Below are positions 16,379 to 24,600 of a stretch of 64,000 nt of DNA, piece by piece. Location: contig NZ_RDSM01000006.1 in the NCBI RefSeq assembly GCF_004115155.1, positions 124,001 through 188,000 of the forward strand, given 5' to 3'. Made by a program: the position numbers and the translations under genes. The notes beneath the pieces were generated by a model. It saw nothing but the letters and a program-made list of their open reading frames with translations, ran no database searches and was not told the origin of the DNA. How positions within the stretch are numbered: position 1 is the first letter of the stretch; every line of letters starts with the position of its first letter. The DNA is from Granulicella sibirica (GTDB lineage Bacteria > Acidobacteriota > Terriglobia > Terriglobales > Acidobacteriaceae).

Positions 16379-17515
16379 TTACAGCGCTGGTTCCGCCCGC
16401 ATTCGCTCTTCAGCAGAGCGGCTTGATCTGGATTCGACCATATCCCTCAACTGCATAAATGGGCGCTCGATCAGTAAATGCAGTACACCGGCAGCAGCGA
16501 AGCAGGTTGTAAGAAAAACAACGCTCGCTTCAAAGCTTCTCCCAACAGTGAGCGTGGGAAAGTAAATCTGGTCCATGTGGACGATCTCTTTATGGGTGAG
16601 ATAGAGACTGAAAGCAAGTGTCGCCAGCAACTGTGTACCCGGTATTCGGTAACGGTTTAGCAAGCCTTCAGTGCTCAGGCTAGATGCCACGATGAGACCT
16701 AAGCCGCACGCAAGAAGTGGGTACCCGACCACCGTTCCCCACGCGGGAGATCCGGTCAATTTTCCAAGACCATTATTGCGGAACATCCACATGACGGCGA
16801 GTACGAGAACCATACCCGAGAGGAGAGATGCGTGGCCATGCCGGCTAAGCGACTTCCACCACTGCGGACGAAAGTTCTTCACGAGCGCCAGAGTGACACC
16901 TACGGAAAGCCCATCGAGACGCATGTACGTCTGGTAGTAGATACGAACGAAGTACCTGTCTGTGATGTGCGTGATCGCAACCGCACGAGCCGCTAGGCCA
17001 AACGCAACTACAAAGGCTAGTAAGTAGGACGTTCGTCGGAACGAGCGTCGACGCATCATCGCCATCACGAGTAAAGGAAGAATCAGATAGAAATGTTCCT
17101 CAACGCAGAGGGACCATGCGTGTGAAAACGCTCGGTACTGAGGTTGAAAGAAAATGTTTTCAGTGAAAGTGAAGAATTCCCAGGCAGGTGCAAGGCCCGG
17201 TTCTTCTCGCCAAGCTGGAACCCACAGATAGAGCAGCAGCACGGCGACGTAAGCAGGAACGATGCGAAACATCCGCCGCTGGTAAAAAAGACTTATGGAG
17301 AATTTCTCCCCGTTTGCGTAAGACTTGAGTAGCTGATTCCCGATCAGAAAGCCGCTTAGAACGAAGAAAAGGTCGACACCCATCCAGCCGTATTGCTCAA
17401 CAAGGACCATTTTCTCAGGGAGAACATCCTGGAGATGAAAGAGCATCACAGCTACGATTGCGACAGAACGAAGAGTGTCGAGGCCATGGAATCGCGCGGA
17501 CTGGAGTGGATGCAT
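16379..17515 (-). CDS. Membrane acyltransferase (acyltransferase 3 family)
   Basis: The 378-residue integral membrane protein has about ten predicted membrane segments. Family marks are FHGLDTLRSVAIVAVMLFHL at the N terminus (the catalytic His of the first helix), then GWMGVDLFFVLSGFLIG, and FSHAWSLCVEEHFYLILP. Members O-acetylate or O-acylate surface polysaccharides, lipids or peptidoglycan at the cytoplasmic membrane. The length is normal and the frame intact. It is a stand-alone gene in the array, so its substrate cannot be inferred from neighbours. Confidence 0.9.
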   Translation of the reverse strand: MHPLQSARFHGLDTLRSVAIVAVMLFHLQDVLPEKMVLVEQYGWMGVDLFFVLSGFLIGNQLLKSYANGEKFSISLFYQRRMFRIVPAYVAVLLLYLWVPAWREEPGLAPAWEFFTFTENIFFQPQYRAFSHAWSLCVEEHFYLILPLLVMAMMRRRSFRRTSYLLAFVVAFGLAARAVAITHITDRYFVRIYYQTYMRLDGLSVGVTLALVKNFRPQWWKSLSRHGHASLLSGMVLVLAVMWMFRNNGLGKLTGSPAWGTVVGYPLLACGLGLIVASSLSTEGLLNRYRIPGTQLLATLAFSLYLTHKEIVHMDQIYFPTLTVGRSFEASVVFLTTCFAAAGVLHLLIERPFMQLRDMVESRSSRSAEERMRAEPAL

Positions 17516-17701
17516 TCAGCCTCTCGTATGAATCGGTTAACCAGCCCGGCGTGTGAGGCCCAATGCGTAGACAAGCTAGAGTCTAGGCCCGCTGCCTGTT
17601 ATTAAGCTCCAAGATCCCGTGCGAACCACTCTCGGCAACAGTGTGCACAAGGAAGGACCTGCAGGTCGTTATCGCTCACGTTCAAGGCGGGATGAAAGGG
17701 T

Positions 17702-17820
17702 GCAGTCCTAGCGGCCCAAGAAGCGTCGGTCGGGCTTCAAGCTGCCGCCATTCGATGGGAGAAATCACACACGACTACTCCGGTTGTCAGAGATGATTGC
17801 CGAAAACGCCCCGTTTTCCT
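17702..17820 (+). repeat. Array site 10 (two partial copies)
   Basis: 17702-17757 holds the spacer motif AGTCCTAGCGGC seen in sites 8 and 18, followed by a diverged right arm (CTTCAAGCTGCCGCCATTCG). 17773-17818 is a compact second copy ending GATTGCCGAAAACGCCCCG then TTTTCC, which runs into the start of the next frame. Confidence 0.6.
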
Positions 17821-18176
17821 TGAATCTTGTGATTGACGACAGAGCAGTCGGTAAAATCAGCAACGTGATCTCGATCCTGCATGAGCGTGAATACAAGACT
17901 CTCGGCGACATCGAGATTCGTGAGACGGACTGGCAGAGAATTCGAGAGCGCGGGCGGCTGCGGTTTATGGCCGATTGCTGTCGGTCATCCATATCGGGCA
18001 GGGTCGGGCTTGTGCTGATGCTCTCATCGGTGGAAGGCCTACACAGCTTGCACTCCATTGATACATCAGCTTGGCTCCTGCTTCTGTTTGGTGCGTATGC
18101 ACTCTCAGCGAGCATCATCTACTCGGCCCGTGCTTGGGGCCGTCTTGAGCGTAGGTTTGATCGAAGTTGGCGATAA
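17784..18176 (+). CDS. Small hypothetical protein whose ends overlap array sites
   Basis: A 130-residue frame; its first dozen codons lie in the right arm of site 10 and its last codons (RRFDRSW) in site 11. The core LVIDDRAVGKISNVISILHE and DIEIRETDWQRIRERGRLRF looks like a soluble helical domain. It is followed by a hydrophobic stretch (SAWLLLLFGAYALSASIIYS) that may anchor it. No family recognised. The true start may be a GTG near 17829 beyond the site. Confidence 0.45.
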   Translation: MSEMIAENAPFSLNLVIDDRAVGKISNVISILHEREYKTLGDIEIRETDWQRIRERGRLRFMADCCRSSISGRVGLVLMLSSVEGLHSLHSIDTSAWLLLLFGAYALSASIIYSARAWGRLERRFDRSWR

Positions 18177-18200
18177 CCCCGTTTGCGGGGAGCAAGTTGA
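18155..18200 (+). repeat. Array site 11 (right arm)
   Basis: TTGATCGAAGTTGGCGATAA then CCCCGTTTGCGG. The preceding gene terminates inside it. Confidence 0.65.
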
Positions 18201-18231
18201 AGAGGGCCTAGTATCTTGGTTGTAGCCGACG

Positions 18232-18888
18232 ATGACCAACCAGCGCATTAGGACCAACAGTAATGGTTCGGAGTTGATTAGAGCGCGCTTTGCGCTCCGC
18301 CTCTCTGAGATTGGCTTTATCCGCAACGGAGACTGGTTTGTCCTTCGGCTGAGCTCTGATCTACGCGGCTTGGTCTCCTTCAACTTTGCCGCGCACCGTG
18401 AAGACCACTTATTGGGCGTTTGTCCCATCGTCAGTCTGGAGTTCTGCTCCATCGCTAAGAAGCTCAACGAGCTCACAGACAACCCTCTCAGCAAAGTTCA
18501 ACCGTCGCTCAGCTGTGGCTTGGGATACCTGATGCCGGAAGGCCGCTGGCTCGAGTGGCTGTTCAATCCTGCTTCCGCCGACGTCGATGAGAATGACCAC
18601 ATTGCCCAAATATGCGAAGCAATACATACCTACGGGCTCCCCTTCTTCGCTGATAACCGATCGGTGGACACTCCGATAGAGAACCTGATCCATCATCGTT
18701 TTTCATTTAAGGATCGTGCGTCGTTCCACTTGCCTCTGGCATACAGCCTGAGATTTCAGTGGTCATCAGCGTTAGACCTAGTAAGGAACACACAGTCCGA
18801 GATGTTGGGCCGAACCGACGAGGCGGCGAAGTCGTTCCGATCCTTCGCGCAAAGATTTATCGATGAAATTTCGATTATCGATTTGTGA
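18232..18888 (+). CDS. Hypothetical protein, DUF4304-like
   Basis: The 218-residue soluble protein starts with a helix and then FALRLSEIGFIRNGDWFVLRL and RGLVSFNFAAHRED. That order of helix, strand with aromatic residues, then VSFNF resembles the DUF4304 type of small proteins common in mobile gene contexts. The match is tentative. No signal peptide. The stop at 18888 lies five bases before site 12. Confidence 0.55.
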   Translation: MTNQRIRTNSNGSELIRARFALRLSEIGFIRNGDWFVLRLSSDLRGLVSFNFAAHREDHLLGVCPIVSLEFCSIAKKLNELTDNPLSKVQPSLSCGLGYLMPEGRWLEWLFNPASADVDENDHIAQICEAIHTYGLPFFADNRSVDTPIENLIHHRFSFKDRASFHLPLAYSLRFQWSSALDLVRNTQSEMLGRTDEAAKSFRSFAQRFIDEISIIDL

Positions 18889-18892
18889 AACT

Positions 18893-18930
18893 CTTTGAAA
18901 GTCGGTGTTGTCGGCAACTTCGGATGCCGA
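18893..18930 (+). repeat. Array site 12 (left arm)
   Basis: TTGAAAGTCGGTGTTGTCGG then CAACTTCGG is the best match to the left-arm consensus in the window. No clear right arm follows; the reading frame of the next gene begins here. Confidence 0.75.
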
Positions 18931-18991
18931 TAGCTGGCTAGCTCCTCCGTGGTATTGCGCCTCCCTTGGGTTCACCTTAGCCTGTTGTGGT

Positions 18992-21001
18992 ATGCAGAAC
19001 TCTGTCCTCCCTCCAGGCCTCAAAGAGCAAGCAGGAGAGCAAACTCGAGAACTCTTTGGGCCGGGCTACACCTCTTCCTCGTGGGATGTCTCAGGTTCAA
19101 GCGAAGATCGCTCCCCGCAGTCTCGGCCGCCGGACTCCTCTGTTCGCAGAAGGCTTCGTATCATCATGGGCGGAATTGTGATTGCATTCGGGATCGGCGC
19201 TTCGGGATATCGAATGATGAACCACGGCTCGAGCTCACGACCCAGGCCGTGGAGTCACGGCGGCGCGGTTGCGCTGCCGAGCGAACTCTCCGGGACAGGA
19301 CGAATCTATCTGCTCCAACTCGGTTCCCACAAGGATCCATATGCCGTTGTCGAGATGGCGAGTTGGCTTCGTGGGACCTACTCGCTCGACACCCAGGTGC
19401 TACCGCCAGAGCCGCTGAGCGATGCCACCTATGATCACTCTCGTCACAGCTACGTCGCAGAGCGAATCAACGATCAGATCAAGCGCGACCACCCTGGCCT
19501 GGCGGCAGATCCGAATGCTGTTCTCATCGGGTTCACCGACGATAAAATGTATTCGGTGACGGAACGCTACAGCGACACCTTCTCGCAACGCGACCACCGC
19601 ACCGCCATCATCTCCTCCGAGGGCATGCAATATAAGACGTGGTTCGGTCGGGGGGCAAACTGGAAGACTCCGACTTCGGTGCTGCTGCAAAACCGTCTTC
19701 GGCGCATCCTTCTTAAGGACGTCGCAGTCCTGTTCTGGCATCTGCCGCTCAATGATGACCCTGGCAGCCTCCTCTACTACCGCCTTAATCCGAATCTTCC
19801 CGGCAACGACGTCTTCGAGTCCGATCTTGATCCAGTCCATTCACCCTGGGGCCTGTACGTCGCCGATCCTTGCATCGTCTTCACTCATAGCCCGGAATCG
19901 TCTCTGACGATCACAAATCCACTCATCCAGCAGTGTGATTATGCTGAGAGCGCTGGTTCGCTGCAATCCGCCCTCGCCACGCCGGATCATCCGCCGGACA
20001 CCTCTGAGGAGCGCATCGAACTCCGTCTTGCCAATGGACTGCTCACCGAAAAACATACCGATTTTTTCCTGCCCGGCGCTATTCCAATTAGGCTGGAACG
20101 TGCCACCAGCAGTCGCTGGCAGATGGCATCGGCTTTCGGTATGAGCGGCAGCCATAACTACGATCGCTATCTCGGCTCCTTCGACGGAATGCGGCACATG
20201 GTAATCGCGAGCGCTGGAAGCAGCGATGTCGGACTCACGCGACATCCTTCGTGGCTGCCTCTGCTGCTGCTCAACACATGGGTTGATTCAGATTTGTCGG
20301 GCAGTGCGCTCAAGCTGCGTTGGGTAGCCAGTCCGGCAGAACACTTCGATCTGACCCGCTACAACGGTGAGGTTGACTCCTACCTGCCCTGCACCGACGT
20401 CGAGGTCTGCTACCTCAACGCCTACGAGGATGCGACCGGACAAAAGCTCATCTTCGAGCGTGACTCGCAACGCAACCTGCTGAGTCTTCGCGCCTCCAGT
20501 GGAAGCTGGGTGCGGCTGACCCACGATTCAAATCCCGAAGTAAAGATCCGTGTCACGGAGATAAGCGATAGCCAGGGGCGCAAGGTGAAGTATGCCTATA
20601 ACCAGAGAGGCCAGCTGTCGGAGGCGGCCTATCCCTCGGGCGAAGTGCTGAGCTATGAGTACGACGGCGCCCAAAACCTGCTCAGCGTAGCGTCTAGTCT
20701 CGGCGGCGGGCCGAAGCTGCCACTCATCACCAATCGCTACGAACGCGGCCATCTGGTCGCTCAGACGTTGACTGACGGACATACCTACAGGTACGCCTTC
20801 CTGGAAGTCTCAAACGGTGTGATCGCCCGCGCTCAGGTCACAGCTCCAGACGGCACGCTATTTCAGATCGCGTTCGGCCGGGATGGAGCAGCCATCCACG
20901 CGGATGAGCAAGGGTCGGAGCATTCGCTTACGAAGGTTGCGCGTACGAGTTTCGGGGCGCTGCCGCAGACCGAAGTGACGACACCTCTCATACGGATGTA
21001 G
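18992..21001 (+). CDS. Membrane-anchored protein with a short RHS/YD-repeat tail
   Basis: About 670 residues. One membrane segment (RRRLRIIMGGIVIAFGIGAS, near residue 53) is followed by a domain reading GRIYLLQLGSHKDPYAVVEM, then NAVLIGFTDDKMY and LLKDVAVLFWHLPLNDDPGS. This loosely resembles archaemetzincins but lacks the HExxH zinc motif. The C-terminal quarter has YD-type repeats (GRKVKYAYNQRGQLSEAAYP, EYDGAQNLLSVAS). RHS proteins are normally far longer, and this one ends abruptly at site 13, so it looks truncated by recombination. The start is uncertain: a frame reaches back to 18905 inside site 12, and ATG codons occur at 18992 and 19166. Confidence 0.6.
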   Translation: MQNSVLPPGLKEQAGEQTRELFGPGYTSSSWDVSGSSEDRSPQSRPPDSSVRRRLRIIMGGIVIAFGIGASGYRMMNHGSSSRPRPWSHGGAVALPSELSGTGRIYLLQLGSHKDPYAVVEMASWLRGTYSLDTQVLPPEPLSDATYDHSRHSYVAERINDQIKRDHPGLAADPNAVLIGFTDDKMYSVTERYSDTFSQRDHRTAIISSEGMQYKTWFGRGANWKTPTSVLLQNRLRRILLKDVAVLFWHLPLNDDPGSLLYYRLNPNLPGNDVFESDLDPVHSPWGLYVADPCIVFTHSPESSLTITNPLIQQCDYAESAGSLQSALATPDHPPDTSEERIELRLANGLLTEKHTDFFLPGAIPIRLERATSSRWQMASAFGMSGSHNYDRYLGSFDGMRHMVIASAGSSDVGLTRHPSWLPLLLLNTWVDSDLSGSALKLRWVASPAEHFDLTRYNGEVDSYLPCTDVEVCYLNAYEDATGQKLIFERDSQRNLLSLRASSGSWVRLTHDSNPEVKIRVTEISDSQGRKVKYAYNQRGQLSEAAYPSGEVLSYEYDGAQNLLSVASSLGGGPKLPLITNRYERGHLVAQTLTDGHTYRYAFLEVSNGVIARAQVTAPDGTLFQIAFGRDGAAIHADEQGSEHSLTKVARTSFGALPQTEVTTPLIRM

Positions 21002-21085
21002 GTTCGTTGTCTCTTGCAGCAATCTCGACACATCCAACGGCGATAGCCGGCCGCAGTTGGCCACAAAGCCGTTGTCAAGGCGTTG
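21001..21085 (+). repeat. Array site 13
   Basis: Left arm GGTTCGTTGTCTCTTGCAGC, right arm CGCAGTTGGCCACAAAGCCG then TTGTC. Diverged but complete; it begins at the stop codon of the RHS-like gene. Confidence 0.6.
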
Positions 21086-21136
21086 GGAGCAATGGCTCAG
21101 ACACTGCGTCCCTTGGCCTTTGGTATCATCTGCCAC

Positions 21137-21607
21137 ATGTCGCGAGTGAAGAACGGGATTGCTGAGAGCTACCCCTCTCTGGCAACAAGTACAGTCTTCC
21201 TCCCAGCTGAAGAATCATCGGATCTGCGGTTGATGGGCGAACTCGCCGCCCATGCGATAGATCTGTTCGAGGCTGGCGACGTGGAAGACGTTCGACCCGC
21301 ATTCCACTTAGCCGAGCTGTTCCTTGCTTCTACTCTTGAGGCAGAACGTGATGCAGCAGCACTCGGCTTTCTCGAGACCATTCAAAACATAGCGTCTCAT
21401 CGAACCTATGGGATGGCAGCCTTTGAACAGTTCTTGGGTGCCGAATCCCAGGTTGCGTTGGCTAAACTCATGGAAGTATGGCGAGGAAAGGCAAGTCTTG
21501 CCGAAGCGAACTTCTCCGAAGGAGTTGTTGGAGAACGTGGAAAACCCAGAGTTGCACAAAATCATCGAGCAAATGACTCGCGAGTAGCGTTCCCGCAAAA
21601 GTCTTAG
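21137..21607 (+). CDS. Small DUF7674-like protein, possibly frameshifted near its end
   Basis: The frame from the ATG at 21137 gives 156 residues: AESYPSLATS, then a helical region FEAGDVEDVRPAFHLAELFL and GFLETIQNIASHRTYG, then FEQFLGAESQVALAKLMEVW. The order resembles the DUF7674 type, small acidic proteins linked to toxin immunity. The last 45 residues look unlike protein and run into site 14. In the next frame, from about 21480, a plausible tail ends ELLENVENPELHKIIEQMTR with a stop at 21583-21585. A single-base change near 21478 may have switched the frames. Confidence 0.5.
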   Translation: MSRVKNGIAESYPSLATSTVFLPAEESSDLRLMGELAAHAIDLFEAGDVEDVRPAFHLAELFLASTLEAERDAAALGFLETIQNIASHRTYGMAAFEQFLGAESQVALAKLMEVWRGKASLAEANFSEGVVGERGKPRVAQNHRANDSRVAFPQKS

Positions 21608-21692
21608 TTGTCGGCAAGTTCGCCTCCCAGAGGGCTGTTTAGGTTTCTGGGCAGAACTTAAGGGTCGAAGTTGGTGAAAACGCCGTTTTGCA
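21594..21692 (+). repeat. Array site 14 (complete)
   Basis: Left arm CGCAAAAGTCTTAGTTGTCG then GCAAGTTCG; spacer of about 35 bases; right arm GGTCGAAGTTGGTGAAAACG then CCGTTTTGC. The outermost bases GCAAAA and TTTTGC pair exactly. Confidence 0.85.
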
Positions 21693-21816
21693 TTCGGTTC
21701 CTTAGGTCAGGATGAGCTGCAACTTGAGAACGAGCATCCTTGAACGTTCCAAGGTAGTGCTAACGGCCCGATCAAATGTCATCGCACTTGGAAATCGCGC
21801 GTACTGAGGCGGTTGG

Positions 21817-22377
21817 CTATCGGGATTTCAGCTGGTCGATGAAGGCAATGACCGAGGGGGCAGACCAGTCGGCAGCGGCGGTGTGTTTGGCTACCATGCG
21901 ACCGTCGCGGTCGTATAGGAAGGTTGAGGGGAATTGGTGGAGCTGCATGCTGGGTGGGATGTCGTCGTCGTGGGTCAGATAGAAGGGCAGGTTGAGATGG
22001 TTACGGCGTGCATAGGAGCGGACGGCGGTCGGTGAGTCCATGCGGGACACAATGAGGAACTCTACATTGGGATCGTTGCGATAGTGGTCGTACAGCTTCT
22101 GGACTGTGGGCATTTCGGCTATGCACTGGATGCACCAGGTCCCCCAGAGATCGAGGAAGACCACCTTGCCCTTCGTGGAGGAGAGGTGAAGGGGCACGCC
22201 ATCAAGGGTACGGTAGACGAGGTCAGGAGCGGATTGCGGATTGTAAGCGAGCTGGGGAGGCTGCTCGTTGGAGGCGATCTTGTGTACAACAAATTTAAGA
22301 AAGACGAAGCCGATGATGATGCTGAGGACGGTGAGCGTCAGGAGAGCGAGTACCACTCTGCGTAGAATCGTCGGCAC
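21817..22377 (-). CDS. Membrane-anchored thioredoxin-like protein (TlpA/ResA type)
   Basis: The 186-residue protein has an N-terminal membrane anchor (residues 8-31) and a periplasmic thioredoxin fold. The redox motif is WCIQC (Cys82 and Cys85) in FLDLWGTWCIQCIAEMPTVQ. The cis-Pro region is YDRDG...FPSTFLYDRDGRMVAKH. Such proteins reduce disulfides in apocytochromes or other exported proteins. The CIQC dipeptide differs from the usual CxPC. A second gene of a cytochrome maturation system is not nearby, so the partner is unknown. Confidence 0.9.
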   Translation of the reverse strand: MPTILRRVVLALLTLTVLSIIIGFVFLKFVVHKIASNEQPPQLAYNPQSAPDLVYRTLDGVPLHLSSTKGKVVFLDLWGTWCIQCIAEMPTVQKLYDHYRNDPNVEFLIVSRMDSPTAVRSYARRNHLNLPFYLTHDDDIPPSMQLHQFPSTFLYDRDGRMVAKHTAAADWSAPSVIAFIDQLKSR

Positions 22378-22439
22378 GGCTCATCTCCTGGTCGAGATTA
22401 ATGTACATCTGCGGGTGGGCGTAGTTGAAGCCTTTATTC

Positions 22440-22473
22440 GGAAGACCGAAGTTGGTCAAAACCCCGTTTCCAG
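22440..22473 (+). repeat. Array site 15 (right arm)
   Basis: GACCGAAGTTGGTCAAAACC then CCGTTTCC. Very good right arm; the left arm is not recognised in the 60 bases upstream. Confidence 0.75.
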
Positions 22474-22582
22474 GGCAGATGCCAGCGACAACGCGACTTG
22501 TGAGTCTTTGACGGGTCATAGGACGTGTGCGCTGCTCTAGCCAGACGAGTTCGGGCCAGCAAACTTCTTTGAGATTTTCTCA

Positions 22583-23317
22583 ATGTTCTTCAGCTTGCTT
22601 CAGAGATCCATCCGATTGTCAGCCTTCTTCCTTCTTGCGGTTACCGTTGGGGAAGCTCAGAGCAAGGAAGCTCCGCTCCCCCCGGACGTGCCTGCGCTGG
22701 AATGCAGGCCCCCTGCCGTGTTCAACTTCGACGGCCTGCGTGTCTTCAGCGGCACAGCCCCGGTCCTGATGACGTTTCACTGCGGGGACAAGGGCAGTGA
22801 AGCCGCCGCCTGCCACGCCGAGTATCTCGACCCAGCCAGGCCTGACGAATATCAAGGCGATCTCATCGCTCCCGGTGCGACCCAGGACCGTTGGACGTGC
22901 GCCATGGTGGGCGGATGGTCGGGTTGGATCCCAACCGATCGGCTGGTGCCCGTCCCGTCGACTCCCGCCATCACGACGGAACAGTGGCTCGGAACCTGGG
23001 TCACCGGCCATGCACGCATGCACAGTGACCGGCTGGTCGTTACGCGCAGTGCCGAAGGCCACGGCAAGATCCACGTCGAGGGCAGGGCGTATTACACCAA
23101 CATTGCGCACAATGTGCATACCGGCCAGGTGAGCGGCGACGCCGTCGCCATGGGGCCATTTCTCCACATCCTCGATCACGGCGAGTTGCCAGATTGCGTC
23201 CTTGATCTGAAGTACGACCTTGCCAGCAAAACCTTCCGTGCCGTCGATAATCAGCTATGCGGCGGTTTCAACGTCACGTTCGATGGAACCTGGCATCAGG
23301 CGAACTCGAAGAACTAG
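22583..23317 (+). CDS. Secreted hypothetical protein
   Basis: The 244-residue product has a signal peptide (LSAFFLLAVTVGEAQS) and a mature part with six or more cysteines, mostly in the first half (ECRPPAVF, FHCGDKG, AACHAEY, WTCAMVGGWSGW). It ends in a domain with GTWVTGHARMHSDRLVVTRS. The WSGWIP piece recalls SH3-like folds. No family recognised. It lies between sites 15 and 16 on the plus strand. Confidence 0.65.
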   Translation: MFFSLLQRSIRLSAFFLLAVTVGEAQSKEAPLPPDVPALECRPPAVFNFDGLRVFSGTAPVLMTFHCGDKGSEAAACHAEYLDPARPDEYQGDLIAPGATQDRWTCAMVGGWSGWIPTDRLVPVPSTPAITTEQWLGTWVTGHARMHSDRLVVTRSAEGHGKIHVEGRAYYTNIAHNVHTGQVSGDAVAMGPFLHILDHGELPDCVLDLKYDLASKTFRAVDNQLCGGFNVTFDGTWHQANSKN

Positions 23318-23419
23318 CTTTGAGCAAGAGCATTCTGCTTCCAGCGCGTGAGTTGCAGAGGTCTGGAGTCATCGGGACCCAGAGAACGCATTGAGTGTGA
23401 CTGATCCCGGCTCCTGGAG

Positions 23420-23456
23420 CAGTTGGTTTCCCATAACTCCCGTTTTCGAGGCGGGC
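23420..23456 (+). repeat. Array site 16 (right arm)
   Basis: AGCAGTTGGTTTCCCATAAC then TCCCGTTTTCG. Compare CCCATAACCCCGTTG of site 2. Confidence 0.6.
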
Positions 23457-23511
23457 GTTGCTGTAGCAGCGGGTAAACTGTCAGCGAGACACTGATACAC
23501 CCCACGCTGCC

Positions 23512-23973
23512 ATGAAAAATCTCTTCGATCCTGCTCTGCTCAAAGACATAAAGCAACGCATAGGCCGTCTAGACCCCGACAGTGAACGGCAATGGGGTCA
23601 GATGCCGGTCACTCAAATGCTTTCGCATTGCACTGCTGGCCTTCAGATGGCCATGGGCGTCATCAATCCGAGGCGGGCGCCCTTTCCTGGGAATATAATC
23701 GGCCCACTCATCAAACCGATGGTTTTCGGCAATGATAAGCCGATGCGGCGTAACTCGCCCTCTGTGCCGGAACTTTTCTCGGAGATCTCCACAGCAAGCG
23801 AGTTCGACCGGGAGCGGAACGAACTTACCGAAACCGTCGAGAGATTCGCTTCAATGGGCGAATCGTGCTGCTCGCAACATCCACATCCTTTCTTCGGGCA
23901 GCTCAAACCACATCAGTGGGCGATCCTCATGTACAAGCACCTTGACCACCACTTGTCGCAGTTCGGTGTCTAG
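23512..23973 (+). CDS. DUF1569 family protein (DinB-like fold)
   Basis: The 153-residue protein matches DUF1569. It begins KNLFDPALLKDIKQRIGRLDPDSERQWG..., followed by QMLSHCTAGLQMAMG and ending PFFGQLKPHQWAILMYKHLDHHLSQFGV. The conserved histidines (His in MLSHC and HLDHH) form the metal-binding three-His arrangement of DinB-like four-helix bundles. The biochemical role of the family is not established. Intact and of normal length. Confidence 0.9.
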   Translation: MKNLFDPALLKDIKQRIGRLDPDSERQWGQMPVTQMLSHCTAGLQMAMGVINPRRAPFPGNIIGPLIKPMVFGNDKPMRRNSPSVPELFSEISTASEFDRERNELTETVERFASMGESCCSQHPHPFFGQLKPHQWAILMYKHLDHHLSQFGV

Positions 23974-24004
23974 GTAGTCGGCTGCGGCACCCCGCAGGCA
24001 GCTC

Positions 24005-24050
24005 TTTCCTTGAAAGTCGTTTCAGGGAATACAAGCCAACCCAAGACACC
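24005..24050 (+). repeat. Array site 17 (weak)
   Basis: TTCCTTGAAAGTCGTTTCAG then GGAATACAAGCC keeps GAAAGTCG of the left arm, but the rest is decayed. It is listed because it lies between two convergent gene ends like other sites. Confidence 0.35.
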
Positions 24051-24065
24051 TTGAAGCGTGCGGCT

Positions 24066-24374
24066 TCAGCGATTAGGGGATGTGCTGGAACTTGGCCGAC
24101 TGCTATTCCGATGAGGCAACGGAAGAGAGGAGCCTTGCGGGGTAGCCTTCAAATAACCTGCATCGACGAGGTCCTCCAACGTCTGCGGAGATCGGCCCAA
24201 GTCTTTCAGATAATTCTGCATAGCCCCGAGCACGACTCGGTTATCCTCTTGACGAACAGCTTCCTTCGCTCGTTCGACCGCTGCACTTACCAGTCGAAGA
24301 CTGGCAGCGATCGCTCCCAAAGCAATTAAAGAAACACACAAAACGAGGCAAAGCTTCGTAACACGCGGTTTCAT
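24066..24374 (-). CDS. Truncated pseudopilin-like (GspG-type) protein
   Basis: The 102-residue product has an N-terminal hydrophobic helix (LCLVLCVSLIALGAIAASLR) and then VLGAMQNYLKDLGRSPQTLE and DLVDAGYLKATP. This is the alpha-helical spine and following loop of general-secretion pseudopilins (LQALQNYLRD...P.SLEDLV.AGYLK). The beta domain that should follow PxDP is missing, and the last 25 residues are low-complexity. There is no prepilin peptidase site ahead of the helix. Probably a remnant cut off at site 17. Confidence 0.55.
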   Translation of the reverse strand: MKPRVTKLCLVLCVSLIALGAIAASLRLVSAAVERAKEAVRQEDNRVVLGAMQNYLKDLGRSPQTLEDLVDAGYLKATPQGSSLPLPHRNSSRPSSSTSPNR

Positions 24375-24446
24375 GAACAGATCCTCTATCTTGTTCGACT
24401 ATGGCGTTACCCACGACAAATCCGGTTGTCGTGAGGGAGACGTCCG

Positions 24447-24525
24447 AAAAGTCGGGGTTGCCGGCAACTTCGGTCCTAGCGGCACCAGGGTAACTTGAAG
24501 TTGGCCGAAACACCGTTTTTTTGGG
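24447..24525 (+). repeat. Array site 18 (complete)
   Basis: Left arm GAAAAGTCGGGGTTGCCGGC then AACTTCGG, in which GTTGCCGGCAAC is a perfect 12-base palindrome; spacer TCCTAGCGGCACCAGGGTAA; right arm TGAAGTTGGCCGAAACACCG then TTTTTTT. Near-identical to site 8 some 9 kb away. Confidence 0.9.
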
Positions 24526-24600
24526 GACCGCGTCCTTCACCTCGGCGCGTGTCTACCTTTTTGCATCTGCAACGCGGATTTATTGTTCTACTGTACTGTC

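Noticed and set aside
16136..16426. Small frames on both strands between site 9 and the acyltransferase gene
   Set aside because: No binding site, no domain, and they overlap each other; could be a decayed cassette but not supported.
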